Source: Clostridium sp. UBA699
Lineage (GTDB): Bacteria; Bacillota; Clostridia; Clostridiales; Clostridiaceae
Direction of reading: 5' to 3'
Assembly: GCA_002298915.1 (NCBI GenBank)
Contig: DBML01000001.1
Location: forward strand, 186,001 to 250,000
DNA length: 64,000 nt
Notes under the pieces: generated by a model
The model's database searches: none
The model's input: the letters and a program-made list of their open reading frames with translations, nothing else
What the model was told of the DNA's origin: nothing
In this document: piece after piece, positions 9,277-17,051 of the stretch
Numbering within the stretch: position 1 is the stretch's first letter
Layout: every line of letters begins with the position of its first letter
Program-made: the position numbers and the translations under genes

Positions 9277-10341
9277 TTGAACAGGTATGACGAGAGGGAC
9301 ACAATCTTTGCAAGGATGAACTACAAGGAAGGTACGGAAATCTACGAGGACTACTACGGCAGGAACCCGCAGCTCAAGGCGACAGACGATTCGCTGAGAA
9401 GCCTCCCGCAGATGGGAGGGGAAGGCTCTGCGATGTTCAACAGGGTCAACTCTCCTATGGTGGACGCGGCATTCAGGTACCTGGGCGATGTAAGGAGTTT
9501 CAGCGAAGGGCAGGCGGCCGCGAACAGGATCGAGGCGACCCCGGAGGTTTTCACTGAAAGGGTTAAGGGCCTGGCCAAATTCTACAACGCGAAGCTTGTG
9601 GGAATCACCGAGATGAGGGAGTACCACTACTACACCCACAGGGGCAGGCACGAGGAGAACTACGGGCAGGAGATAGTCAGGAAGCACAAGTACGGAATAG
9701 TTTTCGCGGTGTCCATGGAAACAGACATGATAATGAGGGCCCCTAAGCTTTCCGAATCCATAGCTGTCACAAAAGGCTACGTAGAAGCAGCCACCATAGG
9801 AATGGTGCTCTCCTACTACATAAGGGAGCTTGGCTATGATGCGAGGAACCACATGGACGGGAACTACCTGCTGGTGGCTCCGCTCGTCGCGAGGGACGCA
9901 GGGTTAGGCGAGTTCGGAAGGCACGGCCTCATAATAACGAAGGAGTACGGCTCCTGCATAAGGCTCGGAGTTGTCACAACCGATATGCCGCTGCTGGCGG
10001 ACCCGACCGAAGATTTCGGGGTAAAGGAATTCTGCAAAGACTGCGGCAGATGCGCCAGAACATGTCCTGGCAGGGCGATATCCCCTGACGACATAAAGAA
10101 GGATAACGGGGTTTTGAGGTGGAAGATCAATGCGGAGGAATGCTACAGGAGGTGGAGAAGCCTGGGAACGGACTGCGCAATTTGCATAGCCAACTGCCCG
10201 TTCACCTACGGGATCCCTTCAAGCAAACTGTCGGGCATAATAACTTCCCCGGAAGCCAGGGCTGAGATCCTGAAGGAGTTTGAAGATAAGTACGGCATCA
10301 GGCCCATCATAAGGGAGGACCCTGACTGGCTTACAAAGTAG
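9277..10341 (+). CDS. Soluble reductive-dehalogenase-like cobalamin/Fe-S protein
   Basis: A 354-residue protein of the RdhA/QueG class. The N-terminal DERDTIFARMNY block, the GEFGRHGLIITKEYG segment near 208 and the TTDMPL after it are typical of the catalytic corrinoid domain. The C-terminal part has two ferredoxin motifs, CKDCGRCARTCP near residue 253 and CAICIANCP near 298, separated by a Trp- and Cys-containing linker as in dehalogenases. Unlike respiratory RdhA proteins it has no twin-arginine signal and no adjacent rdhB anchor, so it is cytoplasmic. The substrate is unknown. Translation starts at a TTG preceded by AAGGAGGG. The alternative, a QueG paralogue, is less likely because of the dehalogenase-type N-terminus. 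Confidence 0.75.
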   Translation: MNRYDERDTIFARMNYKEGTEIYEDYYGRNPQLKATDDSLRSLPQMGGEGSAMFNRVNSPMVDAAFRYLGDVRSFSEGQAAANRIEATPEVFTERVKGLAKFYNAKLVGITEMREYHYYTHRGRHEENYGQEIVRKHKYGIVFAVSMETDMIMRAPKLSESIAVTKGYVEAATIGMVLSYYIRELGYDARNHMDGNYLLVAPLVARDAGLGEFGRHGLIITKEYGSCIRLGVVTTDMPLLADPTEDFGVKEFCKDCGRCARTCPGRAISPDDIKKDNGVLRWKINAEECYRRWRSLGTDCAICIANCPFTYGIPSSKLSGIITSPEARAEILKEFEDKYGIRPIIREDPDWLTK

Positions 10342-10362
10342 AACTGACAAAAATCTTTTGAG

Positions 10363-10391
10363 TTGACTGGAAAAACCTTTTGTGATAAGAT
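10363..10391 (+). promoter_or_regulatory. Promoter of the pyrB operon
   Basis: TTGACT and TAAGAT separated by 17 bases, about 140 bases ahead of pyrB, leaving room for a regulatory leader. Confidence 0.6.
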
Positions 10392-10429
10392 TGTTTTCGG
10401 TTAAAAAACGAGAGTCCTTTTAAATCTGC

Positions 10430-10508
10430 ACTGTGATGCAGGAAAGGCTGAAATCAGAACATCAGTGTATAGCTGTGCCTTTCTATTAAAGTAGGAAGGC
10501 ATTTTTTT
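10430..10508 (+). promoter_or_regulatory. pyrB leader with transcription attenuator
   Basis: A terminator stem (TGCCTTTCTA at 10476-10485 with TAGGAAGGCA at 10492-10501, then seven T) ends 10 bases before the pyrB ribosome binding site. An upstream GAAAGGC (10442-10448) can pair with GCCTTTC inside the terminator's left arm, giving a mutually exclusive antiterminator. The GCAGGAAAGGCTGA stretch loosely resembles a PyrR binding loop. Attenuation by pyrimidine status is therefore probable; PyrR as the sensor is an inference. Confidence 0.6.
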
Positions 10509-10530
10509 GCACCTTCAGGGAGGAATTTGT

Positions 10531-11454
10531 ATGTTAAAAGGAAGGCATCTAATAGACCCTATGGATTTTACTACAGGAGAGCTGGAAGAAATATTTGAGC
10601 TTGCAGGTGATATAATAGAGGACCCGGTTAAGTACGGCGATTCGATGAAAGGCAAGCTGCTGGCAACGCTTTTCTATGAGCCGAGCACAAGGACTAGGTT
10701 CAGCTTCGAGGCGGCCATGCTGAGGCTGGGAGGACAGGTGATAGGATTTTCGGAGCCCGGGTCGAGCTCTGTCGCGAAAGGGGAGAGCGTAGCGGACACT
10801 ATAAAGACGGTCGCCTGCTATGCGGACATCGCGGTCATGAGGCATCCTAAGGAAGGAGCGCCAAAGATCGCTTCACTTTACTCCGAGATTCCGCTGATCA
10901 ACGCCGGCGACGGAGGGCACCAGCATCCAACGCAGACACTTACTGACCTTCTTACGATAAAAACAGAGAAGGGAAGGCTCGGCGACCTCACCATAGGCTT
11001 CTGCGGCGATCTCAAATTCGGAAGGACGGTACATTCGCTCATAAAAGCGCTCTCAAGGTACGACAATATAAGGATAGTCCTCATATCGCCAGAGGAGCTC
11101 AAGGTTCCAGAGTACATAAGGAACGAGATTCTGATGAAGAAGAAGATCGACTTCACCGAGGCAGAAAGGCTGGAGGACGTGATCGGCGGACTCGACATCC
11201 TTTACATGACGAGGGTGCAGAAGGAGAGGTTCTTCAACGAAGACGACTACATAAGGCTCAAGGACAGGTTCATCCTGGACAGCGAAAAGATGGAGCTGGC
11301 CCCCGAGGGAATGCTGGTGCTCCACCCGCTTCCAAGGGTCAACGAGATAGCTGTCGAGATAGACAGCGATCCGAGGGCTGTTTACTTCAAACAGGCAAAG
11401 TACGGAATGTACGTGAGAATGGCGCTTATGCTTAAGCTTTTGGGGGTGAGATAA
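10531..11454 (+). CDS. pyrB: Aspartate carbamoyltransferase catalytic subunit
   Basis: Catalyses the committed step of pyrimidine synthesis, carbamoyl phosphate plus aspartate to carbamoyl aspartate. The 307-residue protein shows the carbamoyl-phosphate loop STRTRFSFE near residue 53, HPTQ near 133, and the HPLPR motif near 267. The ATG follows AGGGAGGAA. The stop codon overlaps the start of pyrI (TAATG), as expected for a two-subunit enzyme of the enterobacterial type with separate regulatory chains. Confidence 0.96.
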   Translation: MLKGRHLIDPMDFTTGELEEIFELAGDIIEDPVKYGDSMKGKLLATLFYEPSTRTRFSFEAAMLRLGGQVIGFSEPGSSSVAKGESVADTIKTVACYADIAVMRHPKEGAPKIASLYSEIPLINAGDGGHQHPTQTLTDLLTIKTEKGRLGDLTIGFCGDLKFGRTVHSLIKALSRYDNIRIVLISPEELKVPEYIRNEILMKKKIDFTEAERLEDVIGGLDILYMTRVQKERFFNEDDYIRLKDRFILDSEKMELAPEGMLVLHPLPRVNEIAVEIDSDPRAVYFKQAKYGMYVRMALMLKLLGVR

Positions 11455-11891
11455 TGCTGAAAATAAACAGTATAGATAACGGAGTGATAATAGACCACAT
11501 TCAGGTTGGCCTTGGGGTAAAGCTGTTCAAGTACCTCGGCCTGGACAATGCAGACTACAGCGTGGCGCTTATAATGAACGCAGACAGCAGGAAGTCGGGA
11601 AAGAAAGATATAATAAAGATAGAGAACAAGGTCGACCTCGACTACACGGTTCTCGGTCTGATAGACCCTAACATAACGGTAGGCATAATAGAGGACGGCG
11701 AGCTCAAGGAAAAGATAAAGCTGAGCCTGCCAGAAAAGGTTGAGAATGTCATAAAGTGCAAAAATCCGAGATGCATTACCTCTGTGGAAAGCTATATACC
11801 GCACGTGTTCCACCTTGTGGACAAGGAAAAGGCAGAATACAGGTGCACCTACTGCGATGAAATATACAGAGTTTCGGAGTTTAAAGAATGA
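11454..11891 (+). CDS. pyrI: Aspartate carbamoyltransferase regulatory subunit
   Basis: Binds CTP or ATP and tunes the PyrB catalytic trimer. The 145-residue chain has the allosteric N-terminal domain (VGLGVKLFKYLG) and the C-terminal zinc domain with four cysteines arranged as CxxxxC (CKNPRC) and CxxC (CTYC). It overlaps pyrB upstream and the YitT gene downstream by four bases, so all three are one transcription unit. Confidence 0.95.
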   Translation: MLKINSIDNGVIIDHIQVGLGVKLFKYLGLDNADYSVALIMNADSRKSGKKDIIKIENKVDLDYTVLGLIDPNITVGIIEDGELKEKIKLSLPEKVENVIKCKNPRCITSVESYIPHVFHLVDKEKAEYRCTYCDEIYRVSEFKE

Positions 11892-12748
11892 AAAAGAAGC
11901 TGCTGACCAAGAATAATTTCATAGACCTTCTGTTCACGCTCATAGGAGGGATACTTTGCGCTCTTGCGGTCAACATGTTCCTCGTGAACGCGAAGCTCCT
12001 GAGCGGAGGAATAACGGGCATCGCGCTGATCACGCAGTACCTGTTCAAGTACCCGGCAGGATACACGATCCTGATCCTCAACATTCCGCTTTTCATCATG
12101 AGCCTCATAAAGCTGGACAGGAAGTTCACCATATACTCCTTCGTCGGAATACTGACCTTCACTTCTGCAATGATACTCACGAGGCCCATATCCCACATAC
12201 TCAACATCAACGACCCTCTTCTGTACTGCCTCTACGGAGGAGTTATAAACGGTATCGGCGGAGGGCTCGTCTTCGCGCACAACGGTTCGCTGGGCGGCTT
12301 CGACATAATAGTAATGCTGGTCAAGAAGAAGTATTCGCATTTCAAGGTGGGGCAGATTTCTTTCACAATGAACCTTGTCATGGTTTGCATAGGAGCGTTC
12401 TTCTTCGGATTGCCGAGCGCGCTTTACACACTAATAGCCATGTACACGGGAGCCTTTGTGCTTGACAGGGTGGTAAAGGGGCTCAACCAGTCTAAGGCCA
12501 TCTTCATAATCACAGATGAGGAGGAAATGATAGCCGACGCCATAATGGCAAGGCTCGGAAGAGGAGTGACATACCTTTACGGCGAAGGTGCCTACACGAA
12601 GCAGCAGAAGAAGGTGCTTTACTGCATCGTCCCTCTGACGCAGCTGCCGGAGCTCAAGAGCATAGTTGCAGATGCTGACGACAAAGCGTTCATATCCATA
12701 TCGGATGCCTCAGAGGTCCAGGGAAAGGGCTTCAAGGCAAGTCTGTGA
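11888..12748 (+). CDS. YitT family membrane protein (DUF161-DUF2179)
   Basis: A 286-residue member of the YitT/YebE-type family: five or six N-terminal membrane helices with the characteristic LLSGGITGIALI and HNGSLGGFDIIVML segments, then a cytoplasmic C-terminal DUF2179 domain from about residue 210. Its transport or signalling role is not established in the family. It is joined to pyrI by an ATGA overlap, which is unusual company for YitT and suggests co-expression with pyrimidine synthesis. Confidence 0.85.
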   Translation: MKKKLLTKNNFIDLLFTLIGGILCALAVNMFLVNAKLLSGGITGIALITQYLFKYPAGYTILILNIPLFIMSLIKLDRKFTIYSFVGILTFTSAMILTRPISHILNINDPLLYCLYGGVINGIGGGLVFAHNGSLGGFDIIVMLVKKKYSHFKVGQISFTMNLVMVCIGAFFFGLPSALYTLIAMYTGAFVLDRVVKGLNQSKAIFIITDEEEMIADAIMARLGRGVTYLYGEGAYTKQQKKVLYCIVPLTQLPELKSIVADADDKAFISISDASEVQGKGFKASL

Positions 12749-12796
12749 TCATAAGGATCATGCTTTCCCAGCTTGAGGAGGAATAAAGAGTTTTGC

Positions 12797-12830
12797 GGGC
12801 TACCTAAATATATTTTAGAGCAGCCCTTTA
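12797..12830 (+). terminator. Probable weak terminator after the pyrB-pyrI-yitT unit
   Basis: GGGCT and CTAAA pair with TTTAG and AGCCC around a short loop, followed by TTTAATATT. The stem has internal mismatches, so efficiency is uncertain. Confidence 0.4.
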
Positions 12831-12895
12831 ATATTCATACTCACTTTGATATCATATATTGTAAATAGCGATAATGTTTTGGGGGTTAACCTATT

Positions 12896-13531
12896 ATGGA
12901 TGATCTGCAACTTGACTTTTTAACACGACTGTCAAAGGCTTTGGCCAAGCAGTTCGGGAGCAACTGCGAAGTTGTAATACATGACTTCAAAGAGGGAAAC
13001 CTTGATAGCTCCATAACCGCCATTGAGAACGGGCATGTGACTCATAGGAAGGTCGGGGACCAGCCTTCCATTGAGGTCCTTGAAGACCTGTCAAAAAAAC
13101 CTGAGGAGATAGAGGACAGGCTCGGCTACCTTACGGAGGCAGATGGAAAGATGATCAAATCAAGCACTGTTTACATCAGGGATGAGGACGGTAACGTAAG
13201 CGGGAGCTTGGGAATCAATTACGATATATCGCCCATGATCCTGTTCGAGAAGCAGCTGCAGGATTTCGTCAAGGTAGAACAGGAGGAAGACAAGGAGTCA
13301 AAGTACCCATACCACGACGTAAACAGCATGCTGGACGACCTGATAAAGCGAGCTGTGAAGCTGGTTGGGAGCCCTGTTGCCTACATGACAAGAGAGGACA
13401 AGATCAAGGCCATACAATATCTTAACGAACACGGAGCGTTCCTCATAACAAAGTCAGGTGACAGGATATCTAAGTATTTCGGAATATCAAAATACACCAT
13501 GTACAGCTATCTTGATATGGAAAAGCTGTAA
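12896..13531 (+). CDS. YheO-like PAS/helix-turn-helix transcriptional regulator
   Basis: A 211-residue regulator with an N-terminal YheO-type PAS-like domain (NCEVVIHDF at about residue 23, VSGSLGINYD near 100) and a C-terminal DNA-binding region (KIKAIQYLNEHGAFLITKSG followed by a short helix-turn-helix ending FGISKYTMYSYL). This is the DauR/YheO family. It sits 35 bases ahead of a nucleobase permease gene on the same strand, so it probably controls that permease, with a purine or pyrimidine as a plausible ligand. Confidence 0.8.
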   Translation: MDDLQLDFLTRLSKALAKQFGSNCEVVIHDFKEGNLDSSITAIENGHVTHRKVGDQPSIEVLEDLSKKPEEIEDRLGYLTEADGKMIKSSTVYIRDEDGNVSGSLGINYDISPMILFEKQLQDFVKVEQEEDKESKYPYHDVNSMLDDLIKRAVKLVGSPVAYMTREDKIKAIQYLNEHGAFLITKSGDRISKYFGISKYTMYSYLDMEKL

Positions 13532-13566
13532 ACATTATACATAGCGATATGCTAAGGAGGAAAATC

Positions 13567-14943
13567 ATGAACCAGGAGACAAATGGAAATAAGGCGCTGA
13601 TCTATCAGCTCGATGGGAAGCCGCCTCTTGGAACAGCAATCCCACTAGGTCTGCAGCATGTACTAGCAATGTTTGTGGGCAACATCACCCCGGTGATCAT
13701 TATATCGGGTGCTCTCCACCTGCCTATTGAACAGAAGACATTCCTCATCCAGTGCGCGATGCTGGTTGCGGGCGTGGCTTCACTGATACAGCTTTACCCT
13801 ATAGGGCCAATCGGGGCCAGGCTGCCTATCATAATGGGCACAAGCTTCGGATTCCTGGCTGTGTGCCTCTCCATAGCCACCAAATACGGGCTTCCGGGTG
13901 TGCTTGGAGCCGCGCTTGTGGGAGGTTTTTTTCAGGTATTTTTAGGATTCATCCTCAAGTATATCAGAAAGTACTTCCCGCCAATCGTTACGGGCATCGT
14001 GCTCATAACAATAGGGCTGTCGCTTGTAGGTACAGGAATGAAGTATTTCGCAGGCGGTGTGGGGGCAAAGGATTTCGGATCTATCCAGAACTTCCTGCTG
14101 GGAACCATAGTTCTTGTTACGATAATCGGGCTTCAGTACTTCACTAAGGGAATAACAAGCAAAGCATCTATACTGATAGGACTAATCGTGGGCTATATCG
14201 CCGCCATACTGATGGGCAAGCTGACCTTCGCGGCAATAGGAGCTGCAGTAGGAGCCGCTCACTGGTTCTCGCTCCCGATGCCGCTCCAGTTCGGATTCGA
14301 GTTCCATGCTGATGCCATACTGCAGATATGCATAATATACGTCATATCCTCCATAGAGACTGTTGGAAATGTGAGCGGAATATGCTCCGGCGCATTAGGA
14401 AGGCCGGCCACCGAGAAGGAAATTTCAGGTTCGGTTGTTGCCGACGGAGCAGCTTCGATCTTTGCAGCTCTCTTCAACGTTATGCCTAGCACATCCTACG
14501 GCCAAAACGTAGGGATAATCACCATGACAAAGATAGTAAACAGGTTCACCGTTGCGACAGGAGCTATATTCCTTATAATCTGCGGGCTTTTCCCTAAGAT
14601 CGGAGCAATAATCGCAGTCATGCCGACAAGCGTTCTAGGCGGAGCGGCAGTCATGATGTTCACCATGCTCATAGTTAGCGGAATCAACCAGGCAGCCGAA
14701 GAACCTCTCAAAGGCAGGAACGCCACAATACTTGCAGCGTCTATCGGGCTGGGCATAGGGTTCGCGCTGGTGCCGGACGCTTCAAAATACTTCAACCCGA
14801 TGATAAAGGACCTTTTCGCAGGGTCAGGAGTTGCTATAGCTGCAGCGGTAGCCGTTTTCCTGAACATAGTTCTGCCTAAGGACAAGAAGCGCGAAGAGGG
14901 CGCCGAAGAGGCGAAGCCTGGAGATGCTAACCAGCAAATTTAA
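13567..14943 (+). CDS. NCS2 family nucleobase permease (uracil/xanthine type)
   Basis: A 458-residue protein with about 14 hydrophobic segments of the NCS2 family, which brings nucleobases in with protons. Recognisable parts are GTSFGFLAV near residue 92, the ISSIETVGNVSG helix near 255 that carries the substrate-binding glutamate, and the STSYGQNVGI motif near 306. The QNVG segment favours a xanthine/urate-type transporter over uracil, but specificity is not certain. The ATG at 13567 follows AAGGAGG. It lies directly behind the YheO-like regulator and is closed by a strong terminator. Confidence 0.87.
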   Translation: MNQETNGNKALIYQLDGKPPLGTAIPLGLQHVLAMFVGNITPVIIISGALHLPIEQKTFLIQCAMLVAGVASLIQLYPIGPIGARLPIIMGTSFGFLAVCLSIATKYGLPGVLGAALVGGFFQVFLGFILKYIRKYFPPIVTGIVLITIGLSLVGTGMKYFAGGVGAKDFGSIQNFLLGTIVLVTIIGLQYFTKGITSKASILIGLIVGYIAAILMGKLTFAAIGAAVGAAHWFSLPMPLQFGFEFHADAILQICIIYVISSIETVGNVSGICSGALGRPATEKEISGSVVADGAASIFAALFNVMPSTSYGQNVGIITMTKIVNRFTVATGAIFLIICGLFPKIGAIIAVMPTSVLGGAAVMMFTMLIVSGINQAAEEPLKGRNATILAASIGLGIGFALVPDASKYFNPMIKDLFAGSGVAIAAAVAVFLNIVLPKDKKREEGAEEAKPGDANQQI

Positions 14944-14958
14944 GATCCCTAACGTTAA

Positions 14959-15000
14959 AAGTTCCCTGAGCACCTTGAAGTGCCCAGGGAACTTGTATTT
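14959..15000 (+). terminator. Intrinsic terminator after the permease
   Basis: A 15-bp stem with one mismatch, AAGTTCCCTGaGCAC with GTGCcCAGGGAACTT, and a six-base loop. The T-rich tail is short. Confidence 0.75.
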
Positions 15001-15139
15001 CTGCATCATTCTTCTGTTTCATCAAATATGCTGCGCTGTTTCCGACAGCTTGCTGAGCAATATTTATAATTTTTTTAGCACAAAAGATGATAGAATATAA
15101 TAAGCAGATATGAGTTTGTCACGGGAGGGGAAGTTACTG

Positions 15140-16387
15140 ATGAAAGCATCGGGAAAGCAGCACAAGCCGAGATTGACAGCTGTAGAGATAATCAAGTACA
15201 TAGGTCCGGGCTTCCTCGCGGCGCTTGCGTTCATCGACCCGGGGAACTGGGCGGCAAACGTCGTGGCAGGATCGCTTTACGGCTATTCCATGCTGTGGGT
15301 GGTCACGCTGTCCACTTTCATATTCATACTCTTCCAGCACAACGTTGCCCACCTGGGCATAGCCACAGGCTACTGCCTGTCGGAGGCAGCAACTATTTTC
15401 CTTAAGCCCTGGATTAGCAGGAGCATCATACTCACAGCTATGGGGGCTACGATCGCGACCGCGATGGCGGAGCTGCTTGGGGGAGCGATCGCTCTGCAGA
15501 TGCTTTTCGGACTTCCGCTGGCAGCGGGCATGGTTCTGCTCTCAGTATTTACTGTTTTCCTGCTGTTCACGAATTCCTACAGGAAGATCGAGAGGCTCAT
15601 CATAGGCTTCGTCGCCCTCATAGGACTTTCCTTCATACTGGAGCTCAGCCTCGTTCACGTCCACTGGGGGCAGGTTGTTGCAGCAAGCGTGGTGCCCGAT
15701 TTCCCGAAGGGCTCCATGCTTATAATACTGAGCGTTCTCGGTTCGGTTGTTATGCCGGGAAACCTCTTCCTCCATTCAGAAATAATACAGAGCAGGCAGA
15801 TAAACCTGGAAAGCGATGATTTCAGGGACAAGCAGATGAAGTACGAGTTTCTGGACACCACCTTTTCAACCTTCGTTGGGTGGGCGATAAACAGCGCTAT
15901 GATAGTTGTTGCAGCATCGATATTTTATGCGAACAGGATACAGATATCGGAGCTGTCGCAGGCCCATGAGATGCTAAAGCCGGTCCTGGGAGATTTCGCC
16001 TCTTTTGTTTTCGCTTCGGCGCTGCTGCTGTCAGCGGTCGCATCTGCCATAACCGTTGGCATGGCTGGAGGCAGCATATTCACCGGCGTCTTTGGGGAGC
16101 CCTACGACATCAAGGACAGCCACACAAAGGCTGGAGTGCTCCTGACGATAATCCCTGCGCTACTTATTTTCTTCCTGGTTAGAAATCCGCTTTCCGCACT
16201 TATCTACTCCCAGGCGATCATGAGCATGCAGCTGCCTATAACGATATTCTTTCAGATTTACGTGACTTCATCAAAGAAAATAATGGGCGTTTACAGGAAC
16301 TCAAGTTTCACAAACATCCTGCTGTGGGCCATGGGGCTGGCGATATCAATTCTCAACGTCATGTTCCTGATCGAGTTTTTTAAATAG
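15140..16387 (+). CDS. Nramp family divalent metal transporter, variant
   Basis: A 415-residue proton-coupled metal transporter with 11 predicted membrane helices. The helix 1 metal site DPGNWA (about residue 35) is intact. The helix 6 motif reads VVMPGNLFLHS: the metal-ligating methionine is kept but the usual histidine of MPHN is glycine, which may alter proton coupling or selectivity. Methionine presence argues against the Mg-type relatives that lose it. The ATG at 15140 is preferred over 15110 because GGGAGGGG precedes it. It is a single gene with no adjacent Fur or MntR gene. Confidence 0.83.
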   Translation: MKASGKQHKPRLTAVEIIKYIGPGFLAALAFIDPGNWAANVVAGSLYGYSMLWVVTLSTFIFILFQHNVAHLGIATGYCLSEAATIFLKPWISRSIILTAMGATIATAMAELLGGAIALQMLFGLPLAAGMVLLSVFTVFLLFTNSYRKIERLIIGFVALIGLSFILELSLVHVHWGQVVAASVVPDFPKGSMLIILSVLGSVVMPGNLFLHSEIIQSRQINLESDDFRDKQMKYEFLDTTFSTFVGWAINSAMIVVAASIFYANRIQISELSQAHEMLKPVLGDFASFVFASALLLSAVASAITVGMAGGSIFTGVFGEPYDIKDSHTKAGVLLTIIPALLIFFLVRNPLSALIYSQAIMSMQLPITIFFQIYVTSSKKIMGVYRNSSFTNILLWAMGLAISILNVMFLIEFFK

Positions 16388-16400
16388 AAAGGGCATCGTG

Positions 16401-16430
16401 TTGACAACGGGAATAGAAATATGATAGATT
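16401..16430 (+). promoter_or_regulatory. Promoter of hutP and the hut operon
   Basis: A consensus TTGACA at 16401 and TAGATT at 16425, 18 bases apart, located 38 bases before the hutP start. Confidence 0.6.
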
Positions 16431-16468
16431 GATTATGGAGTTACTTTAGAACTCGTGGAGGTAATATC

Positions 16469-16912
16469 TTGTTCGATTCTTTAAGCATAGGTAAAACAGC
16501 ATTACTGCTTTGCATATCATCAGAAAGTGAGGAAGAAAAAATTAGAGAAGCTTCCATTCTGAATGGTTACAGGGTGCTAAAAGGCCGGGTAGGCTCCATG
16601 GATTCAGCAAAGATTTTTGCAGCTATTGAAACCGCTGCAAAGAAAGAATTTTTCATCAATGCCAGCTACAGGGATGAGCACCAGCTTTACCACACCGTTC
16701 TGGAAGCCTATTCCAGCATCTGCCGAGGGCAGGTGGGCTTGGGCAACATACTTCGAACTGCCGGGCTGACGTTCAGCATAGTAAGAGGTCCAAGGCTTCT
16801 GGGAGACAATTCGGATGGTGACTGGATTGCTGTAGCTTTGTACGGCAACATGGGAGCGCCCGTCAAAGGATTCGAGCATGAAGTTATGGGGATGGGCATA
16901 AACCCTATATAA
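16469..16912 (+). CDS. hutP: HutP, histidine-responsive RNA-binding antiterminator
   Basis: A 147-residue protein matching HutP of Bacillus subtilis in length and in its C-terminal block (GNMGAPVKGFEHEVMGMGIN). HutP hexamers, with histidine and a divalent cation, bind NAG triplets in the leader RNA and prevent termination before hutH. The start is TTG with GGAGGT seven bases upstream. The gene lies directly upstream of a terminator preceded by NAG triplets, which is exactly the expected arrangement, and then the hut structural genes. Confidence 0.92.
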   Translation: MFDSLSIGKTALLLCISSESEEEKIREASILNGYRVLKGRVGSMDSAKIFAAIETAAKKEFFINASYRDEHQLYHTVLEAYSSICRGQVGLGNILRTAGLTFSIVRGPRLLGDNSDGDWIAVALYGNMGAPVKGFEHEVMGMGINPI

Positions 16913-16947
16913 CCGAATAGAACAAGTAATGATTTGTATTTGACCCA

Positions 16948-17004
16948 TAGTTTATTAGTTATCAGGGGGCAAAACTCAAGTGTGTTGAGTTTTGCCCTTT
17001 TTTA
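16948..17004 (+). promoter_or_regulatory. HutP-dependent terminator with NAG triplets
   Basis: TAG (16948), TAG (16956) and CAG (16963) are spaced by five and four bases and run straight into a perfect 13-bp stem (16967-16979 with 16985-16997) ending in seven T. This matches the HutP mode of action: binding NAG repeats at the terminator to allow read-through to hutH when histidine is present. Confidence 0.75.
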
Positions 17005-17051
17005 TTTCTTCTTTTACTTAGACGAATCTTAGAAATTGAAAGGGTGGGAGC

